DNA of 64,000 nucleotides. Source: Bombus terrestris (taxonomy: Eukaryota; Arthropoda; Insecta; Hymenoptera; Apidae). Shown in pieces: positions 1 to 12,647 of this stretch. Numbering within the stretch: the stretch's first letter is position 1; each line of letters starts with the position of its first letter. The notes under the pieces were generated by a model. It did no database searches. It was not told the origin of the DNA and saw only the letters and a program-made list of their open reading frames with translations. Both the position numbers and the translations under genes were made by a program. The stretch lies in the NCBI RefSeq assembly GCF_910591885.1, contig NW_025963652.1, positions 62,001 through 126,000 on the forward strand, in the 5' to 3' direction.

Positions 1-260
1 GTCCCACGTTGTCCCACGTTGTCCCACGTTGTCCCACGGTGTCCAACGATGTCCAACGGTGTCCAGCGATGTCCAACGGTGTCCCACGTTGTCCCACGTT
101 GTCCCACGTTGTCCCACGTTGTCCCACGTTGTCCCACGTTGTCCAACGATGTCCAACGGTGTCCCACGTTGTCCCACGTTGTCCCACGTTGTCCCACGTT
201 GTCCCACGTTGTCCCACGTTGTCCAACGATGTCCAACGGTGTCCCACGTTGTCCCACGTT

Positions 261-280
261 GTTCCATGGTTTCCCACGTT
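261..280. repeat. NcoI-type marker dimer (first of about 80)
   Basis: GTTCCATGGT followed by TTCCCACGTT is the most divergent common variant. It recurs roughly 80 times (for example 541, 1,190, 2,420, 9,140, 39,170, 40,610, 63,339), always near a GTCCAACGAT-GTCCAACGGT pair. Spacing ranges from about 100 bp to 2 kb and is often 540-640 bp, so there is no single higher-order period. Near 14,769 and 53,260 the ATGG reads ACGG, which may be the ancestral or a back-mutated state. Confidence 0.85.
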
Positions 281-600
281 GTCCCACGTTGTCCCACGTT
301 GTCCCACGGTGTCCAACGATGTCCAACGGTGTCCAACGGTGTCCAACGGTGTCCCACGTTGTCCCACGTTGTCCCACGTTGTCCCACGTTGTCCCACGTT
401 GTCCCACGTTGTCCCACGGTGTCCCACGGTGTCCAACGATGTCCAACGGTGTCCCACGTTGTCCCACGTTGTCCCACGTTGTCCCACGTTGTCCCACGTT
501 GTCCAACGATGTCCAACGGTGTCCCACGTTGTCCCACGTTGTTCCATGGTTTCCCACGTTGTCCCACGTTGTCCCACGTTGTCCCACGTTGTCCCACGTT

Positions 601-789
601 GTCCCACGGTGTCCCACGGTGTCCAACGATGTCCAACGGTGTCCCACGTTGTCCACGTTGTCCCACGTTGTCCCACGTTGTCCCACGTTGTCCCACGATG
701 TCCCACGTTGTCCCACGTTGTCCTACGTTGTCCCACGTTGTCCCACGTTGTCCCACGTTGTCCCACGTTGTCCCACGTTGTCCCACGTG
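601..789 (+). repeat. 189-bp cassette, copy 1
   Basis: The cassette is two GTCCCACGGT units, GTCCAACGAT, GTCCAACGGT, one consensus unit, a 9-mer GTCCACGTT (one C lost, 651-659), twelve units, then the E-box unit GTCCCACGTG (780-789). The fourth unit after the 9-mer is GTCCCACGAT. This copy also has a private C-to-T change giving CCTACG at 722-727, shared with copy 3. Confidence 0.9.
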
Positions 790-1638
790 GTCCCACGTTG
801 TCCCACGTTGTCCCACGGTGTCCAACGATGTCCAACGGTGTCCCACGTTGTCCAACGGTGTCCCACGTTGTCCCACGTTGTCCCACGTTGTCCCACGTTG
901 TCCCACGATGTCCCACGTTGTCCCACGTTGTCCCACGTTGTCCCACGTTGTCCCACGTTGTCCCACGTTGTCCCACGTTGTCCCACGTTGTCCCACGTTG
1001 TCCCACGTTGTCCCACGTTGTCCCACGGTGTCCAACGATGTCCAACGGTGTCCAACGGTGTCCCACGGTGTCCAACGGTGTCCCACGTTGTCCCACGTTG
1101 TCCCACGTTGTCCCACGTTGTCCCACGTTGTCCCACGTTGTCCCACGTTGTCCAACGATGTCCAACGGTGTCCCACGTTGTCCCACGTTGTTCCATGGTT
1201 TCCCACGTTGTCCCACGTTGTCCCACGTTGTCCCACGGTGTCCAACGATGTCCAACGGTGTCCAACGGTGTCCATCGGTGTCCAACGATGTCCAACGGTG
1301 TCCCACGTTGTCCCACGTTGTCCCACGTTGTCCCACGTTGTCCCACGTTGTCCCACGATGTCCCACGTTGTCCCACGTTGTCCCACGTTGTCCCACGTTG
1401 TCCCACGTTGTCCCACGTTGTCCCACGTTGTCCCACGTTGTCCCACGTTGTCCCACGTTGTCCCACGTTGTCCCACGTTGTCCCACGTTGTCCCACGGTG
1501 TCCAACGATGTCCAACGGTGTCCAGCGATGTCCAACGGTGTCCCACGTTGTCCCACGTTGTCCCACGTTGTCCCACGTTGTCCCACGTTGTCCCACGTTG
1601 TCCAACGATGTCCAACGGTGTCCCACGTTGTCCCACGT

Positions 1639-1734
1639 TGTCCCACGTTGTCCCACGTTGTCCCACGTTGTCCCACGTTGTCCCACGTGGGACAACGTGG
1701 GACAACGTGGGACAACGTGGGACAACGTGGGACA
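1639..1734. repeat. Perfect palindrome at left inversion junction
   Basis: The left junction reads CCCAC|GTGGG, centred between 1,686 and 1,687. The arms are perfectly complementary for 48 nt each side and first mismatch at 1,735, where the inverted variant patch begins. The structure could extrude as a hairpin or cruciform. Confidence 0.9.
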
Positions 1735-1826
1735 CCGTTGGACACCGTGGGACACCGTTGGACACCGTTGGACATCGTTGGACACCGTGGGACAACGTGG
1801 GACAACGTGGGACAACGTGGGACAAC
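1687..1826 (-). repeat. Inverted 14-unit segment of the array
   Basis: Here the array switches to its reverse complement (AACGTGGGAC) for exactly 140 bp, then returns to forward orientation without losing register. Read on the minus strand, the segment carries the patch GTCCCACGGT, GTCCAACGAT, GTCCAACGGT twice, GTCCCACGGT, GTCCAACGGT between consensus units, the same order seen forward at 3,969-4,028. Both breakpoints fall at the same point of the unit, between CAC and GTT. It is therefore a clean inversion of ordinary array DNA. A template-switch error or a chimeric read join would look the same. Confidence 0.95.
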
Positions 1827-1867
1827 GTTGTCCCACGTTGTCCCACGTTGTCCCACGTTGTCCCACG
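1786..1867. repeat. Perfect palindrome at right inversion junction
   Basis: The right junction reads GACAAC|GTTGTC, centred between 1,826 and 1,827. The arms match perfectly for 41 nt each side, ending at the variant base at 1,785. Confidence 0.9.
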
Positions 1868-2729
1868 TTGTCCCACGGTGTCCCACGGTGTCCAACGATG
1901 TCCAACGGTGTCCCACGTTGTCCCACGTTGTCCCACGTTGTCCCACGTTGTCCCACGTTGTCCCACGATGTCCCACGTTGTCCCACGTTGTCCCACGTTG
2001 TCCCACGTTGTCCCACGTTGTCCCACGTTGTCCCACGTTGTCCCACGTGGTCCCACGTTGTCCCACGTTGTCCCACGGTGTCCAACGATGTCCAACGGTG
2101 TCCCACGTTGTCCAACGGTGTCCCACGTTGTCCCACGTTGTCCCACGTTGTCCCACGATGTCCCACGTTGTCCCACGTTGTCCCACGTTGTCCCACGTTG
2201 TCCCACGTTGTCCCACGTTGTCCCACGTTGTCCCACGTTGTCCCACGTTGTCCCACGGTGTCCAACGATGTCCAACGGTGTCCAACGGTGTCCCACGGTG
2301 TCCAACGGTGTCCCACGTTGTCCCACGTTGTCCCACGTTGTCCCACGTTGTCCCACGTTGTCCCACGTTGTCCCACGTTGTCCAACGATGTCCAACGGTG
2401 TCCCACGTTGTCCCACGTTGTTCCATGGTTTCCCACGTTGTCCCACGTTGTCCCACGTTGTCCCACGGTGTCCAACGATGTCCAACGGTGTCCAACGGTG
2501 TCCAACGGTGTCCAACGGTGTCCCACGTTGTCCCACGTTGTCCCACGTTGTCCCACGGTGTCCAACGATGTCCAACGGTGTCCCACGGTGTCCCACGTTG
2601 TCCCACGTTGTCCCACGTTGTCCCACGTTGTCCCACGTTGTCCCACGTTGTCCCACGTTGTCCCACGTTGTCCCACGTTGTCCCACGTTGTCCCACGTTG
2701 TCCCACGTTGTCCCACGTTGTCCCACGTT

Positions 2730-2918
2730 GTCCCACGGTGTCCCACGGTGTCCAACGATGTCCAACGGTGTCCCACGTTGTCCACGTTGTCCCACGTTGT
2801 CCCACGTTGTCCCACGTTGTCCCACGATGTCCCACGTTGTCCCACGTTGTCCCACGTTGTCCCACGTTGTCCCACGTTGTCCCACGTTGTCCCACGTTGT
2901 CCCACGTTGTCCCACGTG
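2730..2918 (+). repeat. 189-bp cassette, copy 2
   Basis: Same order as copy 1, with the 9-mer at 2,780-2,788, the GTCCCACGAT unit at 2,819 and the E-box unit at 2,909-2,918. The spacing of exactly twelve units between 9-mer and E-box is conserved. Confidence 0.9.
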
Positions 2919-3568
2919 GTCCCACGTTGTCCCACGTTGTCCCACGGTGTCCAACGATGTCCAACGGTGTCCCACGTTGTCCAACGGTGTCCCACGTTGT
3001 CCCACGTTGTCCCACGTTGTCCCACGTTGTCCCACGATGTCCCACGTTGTCCCACGTTGTCCCACGTTGTCCCACGTTGTCCCACGTTGTCCCACGTTGT
3101 CCCACGTTGTCCCACGTTGTCCCACGTTGTCCCACGTTGTCCCACGTTGTCCCACGTTGTCCCACGTTGTCCCACGTTGTCCCACGTTGTCCCACGTTGT
3201 CCCACGTTGTCCCACGGTGTCCAACGATGTCCAACGGTGTCCAGCGATGTCCAACGGTGTCCCACGTTGTCCCACGTTGTCCCACGTTGTCCCACGTTGT
3301 CCCACGTTGTCCCACGTTGTCCCACGTTGTCCCACGTTGTCCCACGTTGTCCCACGTTGTCCCACGTTGTCCCACGTTGTCCCACGTTGTCCCACGGTGT
3401 CCAACGATGTCCAACGGTGTCCAACGATGTCCCACGTTGTCCCACGTTGTCCCACGTTGTCCCACGTTGTCCCACGATGTCCCACGTTGTCCCACGTTGT
3501 CCCACGTTGTCCCACGTTGTCCCACGTTGTCCCACGTTGTCCCACGTTGTCCCACGTTGTCCCACGTT

Positions 3569-3758
3569 GTCCCACGGTGTCCAACGATGTCCAACGGTGT
3601 CCAACGGTGTCCAACGGTGTCCAACGATGTCCAACGATGTCCAACGATGTCCAACGGTGTCCAACGATGTCCAACGATATCCAACGGTGTCCCACGATGT
3701 CCAACGATGTCCAACGATGTCCAACGGTGTCCAACGATGTCCAACGGTGTCCAACGTT
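3569..3758 (+). repeat. 190-bp short form of the variant block
   Basis: The first eighteen units follow the 250-bp block, then it closes with the rare unit GTCCAACGTT. One unit is changed to end ATAT near 3,678. It is probably a deletion relative or precursor of the long form. Confidence 0.88.
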
Positions 3759-4968
3759 GTCCCACGTTGTCCCACGTTGTCCCACGTTGTCCCACGTTGT
3801 CCCACGGTGTCCAACGATGTCCAACGGTGTCCCACGTTGTCCAACGGTGTCCCACGTTGTCCCACGTTGTCCCACGTTGTCCCACGTTGTCCTACGTTGT
3901 CCCACGTTGTCCCACGTTGTCCCACGTTGTCCCACGTTGTCCCACGTTGTCCCACGTTGTCCCACGTTGTCCCACGGTGTCCAACGATGTCCAACGGTGT
4001 CCAACGGTGTCCCACGGTGTCCAACGGTGTCCCACGTTGTCCCACGTTGTCCCACGTTGTCCCACGTTGTCCCACGTTGTCCAACGATGTCCAACGGTGT
4101 CCCACGTTGTCCCACGTTGTTCCATGGTTTCCCACGTTGTCCCACGTTGTCCCACGTTGTCCCACGTTGTCCCACGTTGTCCCACGGTGTCCCACGATGT
4201 CCAACGATGTCCAACGGTGTCCCACGTTGTCCCACGTTGTCCCACGTTGTCCCACGTTGTCCCACGTTGTCCCACGTTGTCCAACGATGTCCAACGGTGT
4301 CCCACGTTGTCCCACGTTGTTCCATGGTTTCCCACGTTGTCCCACGTTGTCCCACGTTGTCCCACGGTGTCCAACGATGTCCAACGGTGTCCAACGGTGT
4401 CCAACGGTGTCCAACGATGTCCAACGGTGTCCCACGTTGTCCCACGTTGTCCCACGTTGTCCCACGTTGTCCCACGTTGTCCCACGATGTCCCACGTTGT
4501 CCCACGTTGTCCCACGTTGTCCCACGTTGTCCCACGTTGTCCCACGTTGTCCCACGTTGTCCCACGTTGTCCCACGTTGTCCCACGTTGTCCCACGTTGT
4601 CCCACGTTGTCCCACGTTGTCCCACGTTGTCCCACGGTGTCCAACGATGTCCAACGGTGTCCAGCGATGTCCAACGGTGTCCCACGTTGTCCCACGTTGT
4701 CCCACGTTGTCCCACGTTGTCCCACGTTGTCCCACGTTGTCCCACGTTGTCCCACGTTGTCCCACGTTGTCCCACGTTGTCCCACGTTGTCCCACGTTGT
4801 CCCACGTTGTCCCACGGTGTCCAACGATGTCCAACGGTGTCCAACGATGTCCCACGTTGTCCCACGTTGTCCCACGTTGTCCCACGATGTCCCACGTTGT
4901 CCCACGTTGTCCCACGTTGTCCCACGTTGTCCCACGTTGTCCCACGTTGTCCCACGTTGTCCCACGTT

Positions 4969-5158
4969 GTCCCACGGTGTCCAACGATGTCCAACGGTGT
5001 CCAACGGTGTCCAACGGTGTCCAACGATGTCCAACGATGTCCAACGATGTCCAACGGTGTCCAACGATGTCCAACGATGTCCAACGGTGTCCCACGATGT
5101 CCAACGATGTCCAACGATGTCCAACGGTGTCCAACGATGTCCAACGGTGTCCAACGTT
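4969..5158 (+). repeat. 190-bp short form of the variant block
   Basis: Same as 3,569-3,758 without its point change, 1,400 bp downstream, and closing with the same rare GTCCAACGTT unit. Confidence 0.88.
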
Positions 5159-7808
5159 GTCCCACGTTGTCCCACGTTGTCCCACGTTGTCCCACGTTGT
5201 CCCACGGTGTCCAACGATGTCCAACGGTGTCCCACGTTGTCCAACGGTGTCCCACGTTGTCCCACGTTTTCCCACGTTGTCCCACGTTGTCCCACGTTGT
5301 CCCACGTTGTCCCACGTTGTCCCACGTTGTCCCACGTTGTCCCACGTTGTCCCACGTTGTCCCACGTTGTCCCACGGTGTCCAACGATGTCCAACGGTGT
5401 CCAACGGTGTCCCACGGTGTCCAACGGTGTCCCACGTTGTCCCACGTTGTCCCACGTTGTCCCACGTTGTCCCACGTTGTCCAACGATGTCCAACGGTGT
5501 CCCACGTTGTCCCACGTTGTTCCATGGTTTCCCACGTTGTCCCACGTTGTCCCACGTTGTCCCACGTTGTCCCACGGTGTCCCACGGTGTCCAACGATGT
5601 CCAACGGTGTCCCACGTTGTCCCACGTTGTCCCACGTTGTCCCACGTTGTCCCACGTTGTCCCACGATGTCCCACGTTGTCCCACGTTGTCCCACGTTGT
5701 CCCACGTTGTCCCACGTTGTCCCACGTTGTCCCACGTTGTCCCACGTGGTCCCACGTTGTCCCACGTTGTCCCACGGTGTCCAACGATGTCCAACGGTGT
5801 CCCACGTTGTCCAACGGTGTCCCACGTTGTCCCACGTTGTCCCACGTTGTCCCACGTTGTCCCACGATGTCCCACGTTGTCCCACGTTGTCCCACGTTGT
5901 CCCACGTTGTCCCACGTTGTCCCACGTTGTCCCACGTTGTCCCACGTTGTCCCACGTTGTCCCACGGTGTCCAACGATGTCCAACGGTGTCCAACGGTGT
6001 CCCACGGTGTCCAACGGTGTCCCACGTTGTCCCACGTTGTCCCACGTTGTCCCACGTTGTCCCACGTTGTCCCACGTTGTCCCACGTTGTCCAACGATGT
6101 CCAACGGTGTCCCACGTTGTCCCACGTTGTTCCATGGTTTCCCACGTTGTCCCACGTTGTCCCACGTTGTCCCACGGTGTCCAACGATGTCCAACGGTGT
6201 CCAACGGTGTCCAACGGTGTCCAACGGTGTCCCACGTTGTCCCACGTTGTCCCACGTTGTCCCACGGTGTCCAACGATGTCCAACGGTGTCCCACGTTGT
6301 CCCACGTTGTCCCACGTTGTCCCACGTTGTCCCACGTTGTCCCACGTTGTCCCACGTTGTCCCACGTTGTCCCACGTTGTCCCACGTTGTCCCACTTTGT
6401 CCCACGGTGTCCAACGGAGTCCAACGATGTCCCACGTTGTCCCACGTTGTCCCACGTTGTCCCACGTTGTCCCACGTTGTCCCACGTTGTCCCACGTTGT
6501 CCCGCGTTGTCCCACGTTGTCCCACGTTGTCCCACGTTGTCCCACGTTGTCCCACGTTGTCCCACGTTGTCCCACGTTGTCCCACGTTGTCCCACGTTGT
6601 CCCACGGTGTCCAACGATGTCCAACGGTGTCCAACGGTGTCCCACGGTGTCCAACGGTGTCCCACGTTGTCCCACGTTGTCCCACGTTGTCCCACGTTGT
6701 CCCACGTTGTCCCACGTTGTCCCACGTTGTCCAACGATGTCCAACGGTGTCCCACGTTGTCCCACGTTGTTCCATGGTTTCCCACGTTGTCCCACGTTGT
6801 CCCACGTTGTCCCACGGTGTCCAACGATGTCCAACGGTGTCCAACGGTGTCCAACGGTGTCCAACGGTGTCCCACGTTGTCCCACGTTGTCCCACGGTGT
6901 CCAACGATGTCCAACGTTGTCCCACGTTGTCCCACGTTGTCCCACGTTGTCCCACGTTGTCCCACGTTGTCCCACGATGTCCCACGTTGTCCCACGTTGT
7001 CCCACGTTGTCCCACGTTGTCCCACGTTGTCCCACGTTGTCCCACGTTGTCCCACGTTGTCCCACGTTGTCCCACGTTGTCCCACGTTGTCCCACGTTGT
7101 CCCACTTTGTCCCACGTTGTCCCACGTTGTCCCACGTTGTCCCACGTTGTCCCACGTTGTCCCACGTTGTCCCACGTTGTCCCACGGTGTCCAACGGTGT
7201 CCAACGATGTCCCACGTTGTCCCACGTTGTCCCACGTTGTCCCACGTTGTCCCACGATGTCCCACGTTGTCCCACGTTGTCCCACGTTGTCCCACGTTGT
7301 CCCACGTTGTCCCACGTTGTCCCACGTTGTCCCACGTTGTCCCACGTTGTCCCACGTTGTCCCACGGTGTCCAACGATGTCCAACGGTGTCCAGCGATGT
7401 CCAACGGTGTCCCACGTTGTCCCACGTTTTCCCACGTTGTCCCACGTTGTCCCACGTTGTCCCACGTTGTCCCACGTTGTCCAACGATGTCCAACGGTGT
7501 CCCACGTTGTCCCACGTTGTTCCATGGTTTCCCACGTTGTCCCACGTTGTCCCACGTTGTCCCACGTTGTCCCACGGTGTCCCACGGTGTCCCACGATGT
7601 CCCACGGTGTCCCACGTTGTCCCACGTTGTCCCACGTTGTCCCACGTTGTCCCACGTTGTCCCACGATGTCCCACGTTGTCCCACGTTGTCCCACGTTGT
7701 CCCACGTTGTCCCACGTTGTCCCACGGTGTCCAACGATGTCCAACGGTGTCCAACGTTGTCCCACGGTGTCCCACGTTGTCCCACGTTGTCCCACGTTGT
7801 CCCACGAT

Positions 7809-7988
7809 GTCCCACGTTGTCCCACGTTGTCCCACGTTGTCCCACGTTGTCCCACGTTGTCCCACGTTGTCCCACGTTGTCCCACGTTGTCCCACGTTGT
7901 CCCACGTTGTCCCACGTTGTCCCACGTTGTCCCACGTTGTCCCACGTTGTCCCACGTTGTCCCACGTTGTCCCACGTTGTCCCACGTT
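7809..7988 (+). repeat. Long homogeneous consensus run
   Basis: Eighteen consecutive consensus units without a substitution. Runs this long are uncommon, since variant patches usually break the array every 5-15 units. Confidence 0.85.
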
Positions 7989-8098
7989 GTCCCACGGTGT
8001 CCAACGATGTCCAACGGTGTCCAACGGTGTCCAACGGTGTCCAACGGTGTCCCACGTTGTCCCACGTTGTCCCACGTTGTCCCACGTTGTCCCACGTT

Positions 8099-8348
8099 GT
8101 CCCACGGTGTCCAACGATGTCCAACGGTGTCCAACGGTGTCCAACGGTGTCCAACGATGTCCAACGATGTCCAACGATGTCCAACGGTGTCCAACGATGT
8201 CCAACGATGTCCAACGGTGTCCCACGATGTCCAACGATGTCCAACGATGTCCAACGGTGTCCAACGATGTCCAACGGTGTCCAACGATGTCCAACGATGT
8301 CCAACGGTGTCCCACGATGTCCAACGATGTCCAACGATGTCCAACGGT
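8099..8348 (+). repeat. 250-bp variant-only block, copy 1
   Basis: Twenty-five consecutive units without a single consensus GTCCCACGTT. It opens with GTCCCACGGT and is built from GTCCAACGAT, GTCCAACGGT and two GTCCCACGAT units 90 bp apart. Because GTCCAAC lacks the CCC run, the block also interrupts the G-run pattern of the minus strand. Six other copies match unit for unit as far as I can read. Confidence 0.93.
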
Positions 8349-10268
8349 GTCCCACGTTGTCCCACGTTGTCCCACGTTGTCCCACGTTTTCCCACGTTGT
8401 CCCACGGTGTCCAACGATGTCCAACGGTGTCCAACGGTGTCCCACGGTGTCCAACGGTGTCCCACGTTGTCCCACGTTGTCCCACGTTGTCCCACGTTGT
8501 CCCACGTTGTCCCACGTTGTCCAACGATGTCCAACGGTGTCCCACGTTGTCCCACGTTGTTCCATGGTTTCCCACGTTGTCCCACGTTGTCCCACGTTGT
8601 CCCACGTTGTCCCACGTTGTCCCACGGTGTCCCACGGTGTCCAACGATGTCCAACGGTGTCCCACGTTGTCCCACGTTGTCCCACGTTGTCCCACGTTGT
8701 CCCACGTTGTCCCACGTTGTCCCACGTTGTCCCACGTTGTCCCACGTTGTCCCACGTTGTCCCACGTTGTCCCACGTTGTCCCACGGTGTCCAACGATGT
8801 CCAACGGTGTCCCACGTTGTCCAACGGTGTCCCACGTTGTCCCACGTTGTCCCACGTTGTCCCACGTTGTCCCACGATGTCCCACGTTGTCCCACGTTGC
8901 CCCACGTTGTCCCACGTTGTCCCACGTTGTCCCACGTTGTCCCACGTTGTCCCACGTTGTCCCACGTTGTCCCACGGTGTCCAACGATGTCCAACGGTGT
9001 CCAACGGTGTCCCACGGTGTCCAACGGTGTCCCACGTTGTCCCACGTTGTCCCACGTTGTCCCACGTTGTCCCACGTTGTCCCACGGTGTCCCACGGTGT
9101 CCAACGATGTCCAACGGTGTCCCACGTTGTCCCACGTTGTTCCATGGTTTCCCACGTTGTCCCACGTTGTCCCACGTTGTCCCACGTTGTCCCACGTTGT
9201 CCCACGGTGTCCCACGGTGTCCAACGATGTCCAACGGTGTCCCACGTTGTCCCACGTTGTCCCACGTTGTCCCACGTTGTCCCACGTTGTCCCACGATGT
9301 CCCACGTTGTCCCACGTTGTCCCACGTTGTCCCACGTTGTCCCACGTTGTCCCACGTTGTCCCACGTTGTCCCACGTGGTCCCACGTTGTCCCACGTTGT
9401 CCCACGGTGTCCAACGATGTCCAACGGTGTCCCACGTTGTCCAACGGTGTCCCACGTTGTCCCACGTTGTCCCACGTTGTCCCACGTTGTCCCACGATGT
9501 CCCACGTTGTCCCACGTTGTCCCACGTTGTCCCACGTTGTCCCACGTTGTCCCACGTTGTCCCACGTTGTCCCACGTTGTCCCACGTTGTCCCACGTTGT
9601 CCCACGGTGTCCAACGATGTCCAACGGTGTCCAACGGTGTCCCACGGTGTCCAACGGTGTCCCACGTTGTCCCACGTTGTCCCACGTTGTCCCACGTTGT
9701 CCCACGTTGTCCCACGTTGTCCCACGTTGTCCAACGATGTCCAACGGTGTCCCACGTTGTCCCACGTTGTTCCATGGTTTCCCACGTTGTCCCACGTTGT
9801 CCCACGTTGTCCCACGGTGTCCAACGATGTCCAACGGTGTCCAACGGTGTCCAACGGTGTCCAACGGTGTCCCACGTTGTCCCACGTTGTCCCACGGTGT
9901 CCAACGATGTCCAACGGTGTCCAACGATGTCCCACGTTGTCCCACGTTGTCCCACGTTGTCCCACGTTGTCCCACGATGTCCCACGTTGTCCCACGTTGT
10001 CCCACGTTGTCCCACGTTGTCCCACGTTGTCCCACGTTGTCCCACGTTGTCCCACGTTGTCCCACGTTGTCCCACGTTGTCCCACGTTGTCCCACGGTGT
10101 CCAACGATGTCCAACGGTGTCCAACGGTGTCCCACGGTGTCCAACGGTGTCCCACGTTGTCCCACGTTGTCCCACGTTGTCCCACGTTGTCCCACGTTGT
10201 CCCACGATGTCCCACGTTGTCCCACGTTGTCCCACGTTGTCCCACGTTGTCCCACGTTGTCCCACGTT

Positions 10269-10518
10269 GTCCCACGGTGTCCAACGATGTCCAACGGTGT
10301 CCAACGGTGTCCAACGGTGTCCAACGATGTCCAACGATGTCCAACGATGTCCAACGGTGTCCAACGATGTCCAACGATGTCCAACGGTGTCCCACGATGT
10401 CCAACGATGTCCAACGATGTCCAACGGTGTCCAACGATGTCCAACGGTGTCCAACGATGTCCAACGATGTCCAACGGTGTCCCACGATGTCCAACGATGT
10501 CCAACGATGTCCAACGGT
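10269..10518 (+). repeat. 250-bp variant-only block, copy 2
   Basis: Matches copy 1 unit for unit; it lies 2,170 bp downstream as part of a larger duplication. Confidence 0.93.
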
Positions 10519-12458
10519 GTCCCACGTTGTCCCACGTTGTCCCACGTTGTCCCACGTTTTCCCACGTTGTCCCACGGTGTCCAACGATGTCCAACGGTGT
10601 CCAACGGTGTCCCACGGTGTCCAACGGTGTCCCACGTTGTCCCACGTTGTCCCACGTTGTCCCACGTTGTCCCACGTTGTCCCACGTTGTCCAACGATGT
10701 CCAACGGTGTCCCACGTTGTCCCACGTTGTTCCATGGTTTCCCACGTTGTCCCACGTTGTCCCACGTTGTCCCACGTTGTCCCACGTTGTCCCACGGTGT
10801 CCCACGGTGTCCAACGATGTCCAACGGTGTCCCACGTTGTCCCACGTTGTCCCACGTTGTCCCACGTTGTCCCACGTTGTCCCACGTTGTCCCACGTTGT
10901 CCCACGTTGTCCCACGTGGTCCCACGTTGTCCCACGTTGTCCCACGGTGTCCAACGATGTCCAACGGTGTCCCACGTTGTCCAACGGTGTCCCACGTTGT
11001 CCCACGTTGTCCCACGTTGTCCCACGTTGTCCCACGATGTCCCCCGTTGTCCCACGTTGCCCCACGTTGTCCCACGTTGTCCCACGTTGTCCCACGTTGT
11101 CCCACGTTGTCCCACGTTGTCCCACGTTGTCCCACGGTGTCCAACGATGTCCAACGGTGTCCAACGGTGTCCCACGGTGTCCAACGGTGTCCCACGTTGT
11201 CCCACGTTGTCCCACGTTGTCCCACGTTGTCCCACGTTGTCCCACGGTGTCCCACGGTGTCCAACGATGTCCAACGGTGTCCCACGTTGTCCCACGTTGT
11301 TCCATGGTTTCCCACGTTGTCCCACGTTGTCCCACGTTGTCCCACGTTGTCCCACGTTGTCCCACGGTGTCCCACGGTGTCCAACGATGTCCAACGGTGT
11401 CCCACGTTGTCCCACGTTGTCCCACGTTGTCCCACGTTGTCCCACGTTGTCCCACGTTGTCCCACGTTGTCCCACGTTGTCCCACGTTGTCCCACGTTGT
11501 CCCACGTTGTCCCACGTTGTCCCACGTTGTCCCACGTGGTCCCACGTTGTCCCACGTTGTCCCACGGTGTCCAACGATGTCCAACGGTGTCCCACGTTGT
11601 CCAACGGTGTCCCACGTTGTCCCACGTTGTCCCACGTTGTCCCACGTTGTCCCACGATGTCCCACGTTGTCCCACGTTGTCCCACGTTGTCCCACGTTGT
11701 CCCACGTTGTCCCACGTTGTCCCACGTTGTCCCACGTTGTCCCACGTTGTCCCACGTTGTCCCACGGTGTCCAACGATGTCCAACGGTGTCCAACGGTGT
11801 CCCACGGTGTCCAACGGTGTCCCACGTTGTCCCACGTTGTCCCACGTTGTCCCACGTTGTCCCACGTTGTCCCACGTTGTCCCACGTTGTCCAACGATGT
11901 CCAACGGTGTCCCACGTTGTCCCACGTTGTTCCATGGTTTCCCACGTTGTCCCACGTTGTCCCACGTTGTCCCACGGTGCCCAACGATGTCCAACGGTGT
12001 CCAACGGTGTCCAACGGTGTCCAACGGTGTCCCACGTTGTCCCACGTTGTCCCACGTTGTCCCACGGTGTCCAACGATGTCCAACGGTGTCCCACGTTGT
12101 CCCACGTTGTCCCACGTTGTCCCACGTTGTCCCACGTTGTCCCACGTTGTCCCACGTTGTCCCACGTTGTCCCACGTTGTCCCACGTTGTCCCACGTTGT
12201 CCCACGTTGTCCCACGTTGTCCCACGTTGTCCCACGTTGTCCCACGGTGTCCAACGATGTCCAACGGTGTCCAACGGTGTCCCACGGTGTCCAACGGTGT
12301 CCCACGTTGTCCCACGTTGTCCCACGTTGTCCCACGTTGTCCCACGTTGTCCCACGTTGTCCAACGATGTCCACCGGTGTCCCACGTTGTCCCACGTTGT
12401 TCCATGGTTTCCCACGTTGTCCCACGTTGTCCCACGTTGTCCCACGTTGTCCCACGTT

Positions 12459-12647
12459 GTCCCACGGTGTCCCACGGTGTCCAACGATGTCCAACGGTGT
12501 CCCACGTTGTCCACGTTGCCCCACGTTGTCCCACGTTGTCCCACGTTGTCCCACGAGGTCCCACGTTGTCCCACGTTGTCCTACGTTGTCCCACGTTGTC
12601 CCACGTTGTCCCACGTTGTCCCACGTTGTCCCACGTTGTCCCACGTG
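12459..12647 (+). repeat. 189-bp cassette, copy 3
   Basis: The 9-mer lies at 12,509-12,517 and the E-box unit at 12,638-12,647. The unit after the 9-mer begins GCCCC (T to C). The usual GTCCCACGAT is GTCCCACGAG at 12,548. The private CCTACG change at 12,580-12,585 sits at the same internal position as in copy 1, so these two are close relatives. Confidence 0.9.

Larger units (their letters stand above)
8099..12049 (+). repeat. Segmental duplication, about 2,160-bp offset
   Basis: 8,099-9,889 corresponds to 10,269-12,049, starting with the 250-bp block in each. The offset moves from 2,170 to 2,160 by loss of one unit. A private T-to-C change (GTTGCCCC) is shared at 8,900 and 11,060. Scattered single-base differences show later divergence. 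Confidence 0.85.

Noticed and set aside
1687..1826. Inverted-repeat transposon or foldback element
   Set aside because: The segment consists wholly of array units, with no target-site duplication, distinct terminal repeats or internal unique sequence.
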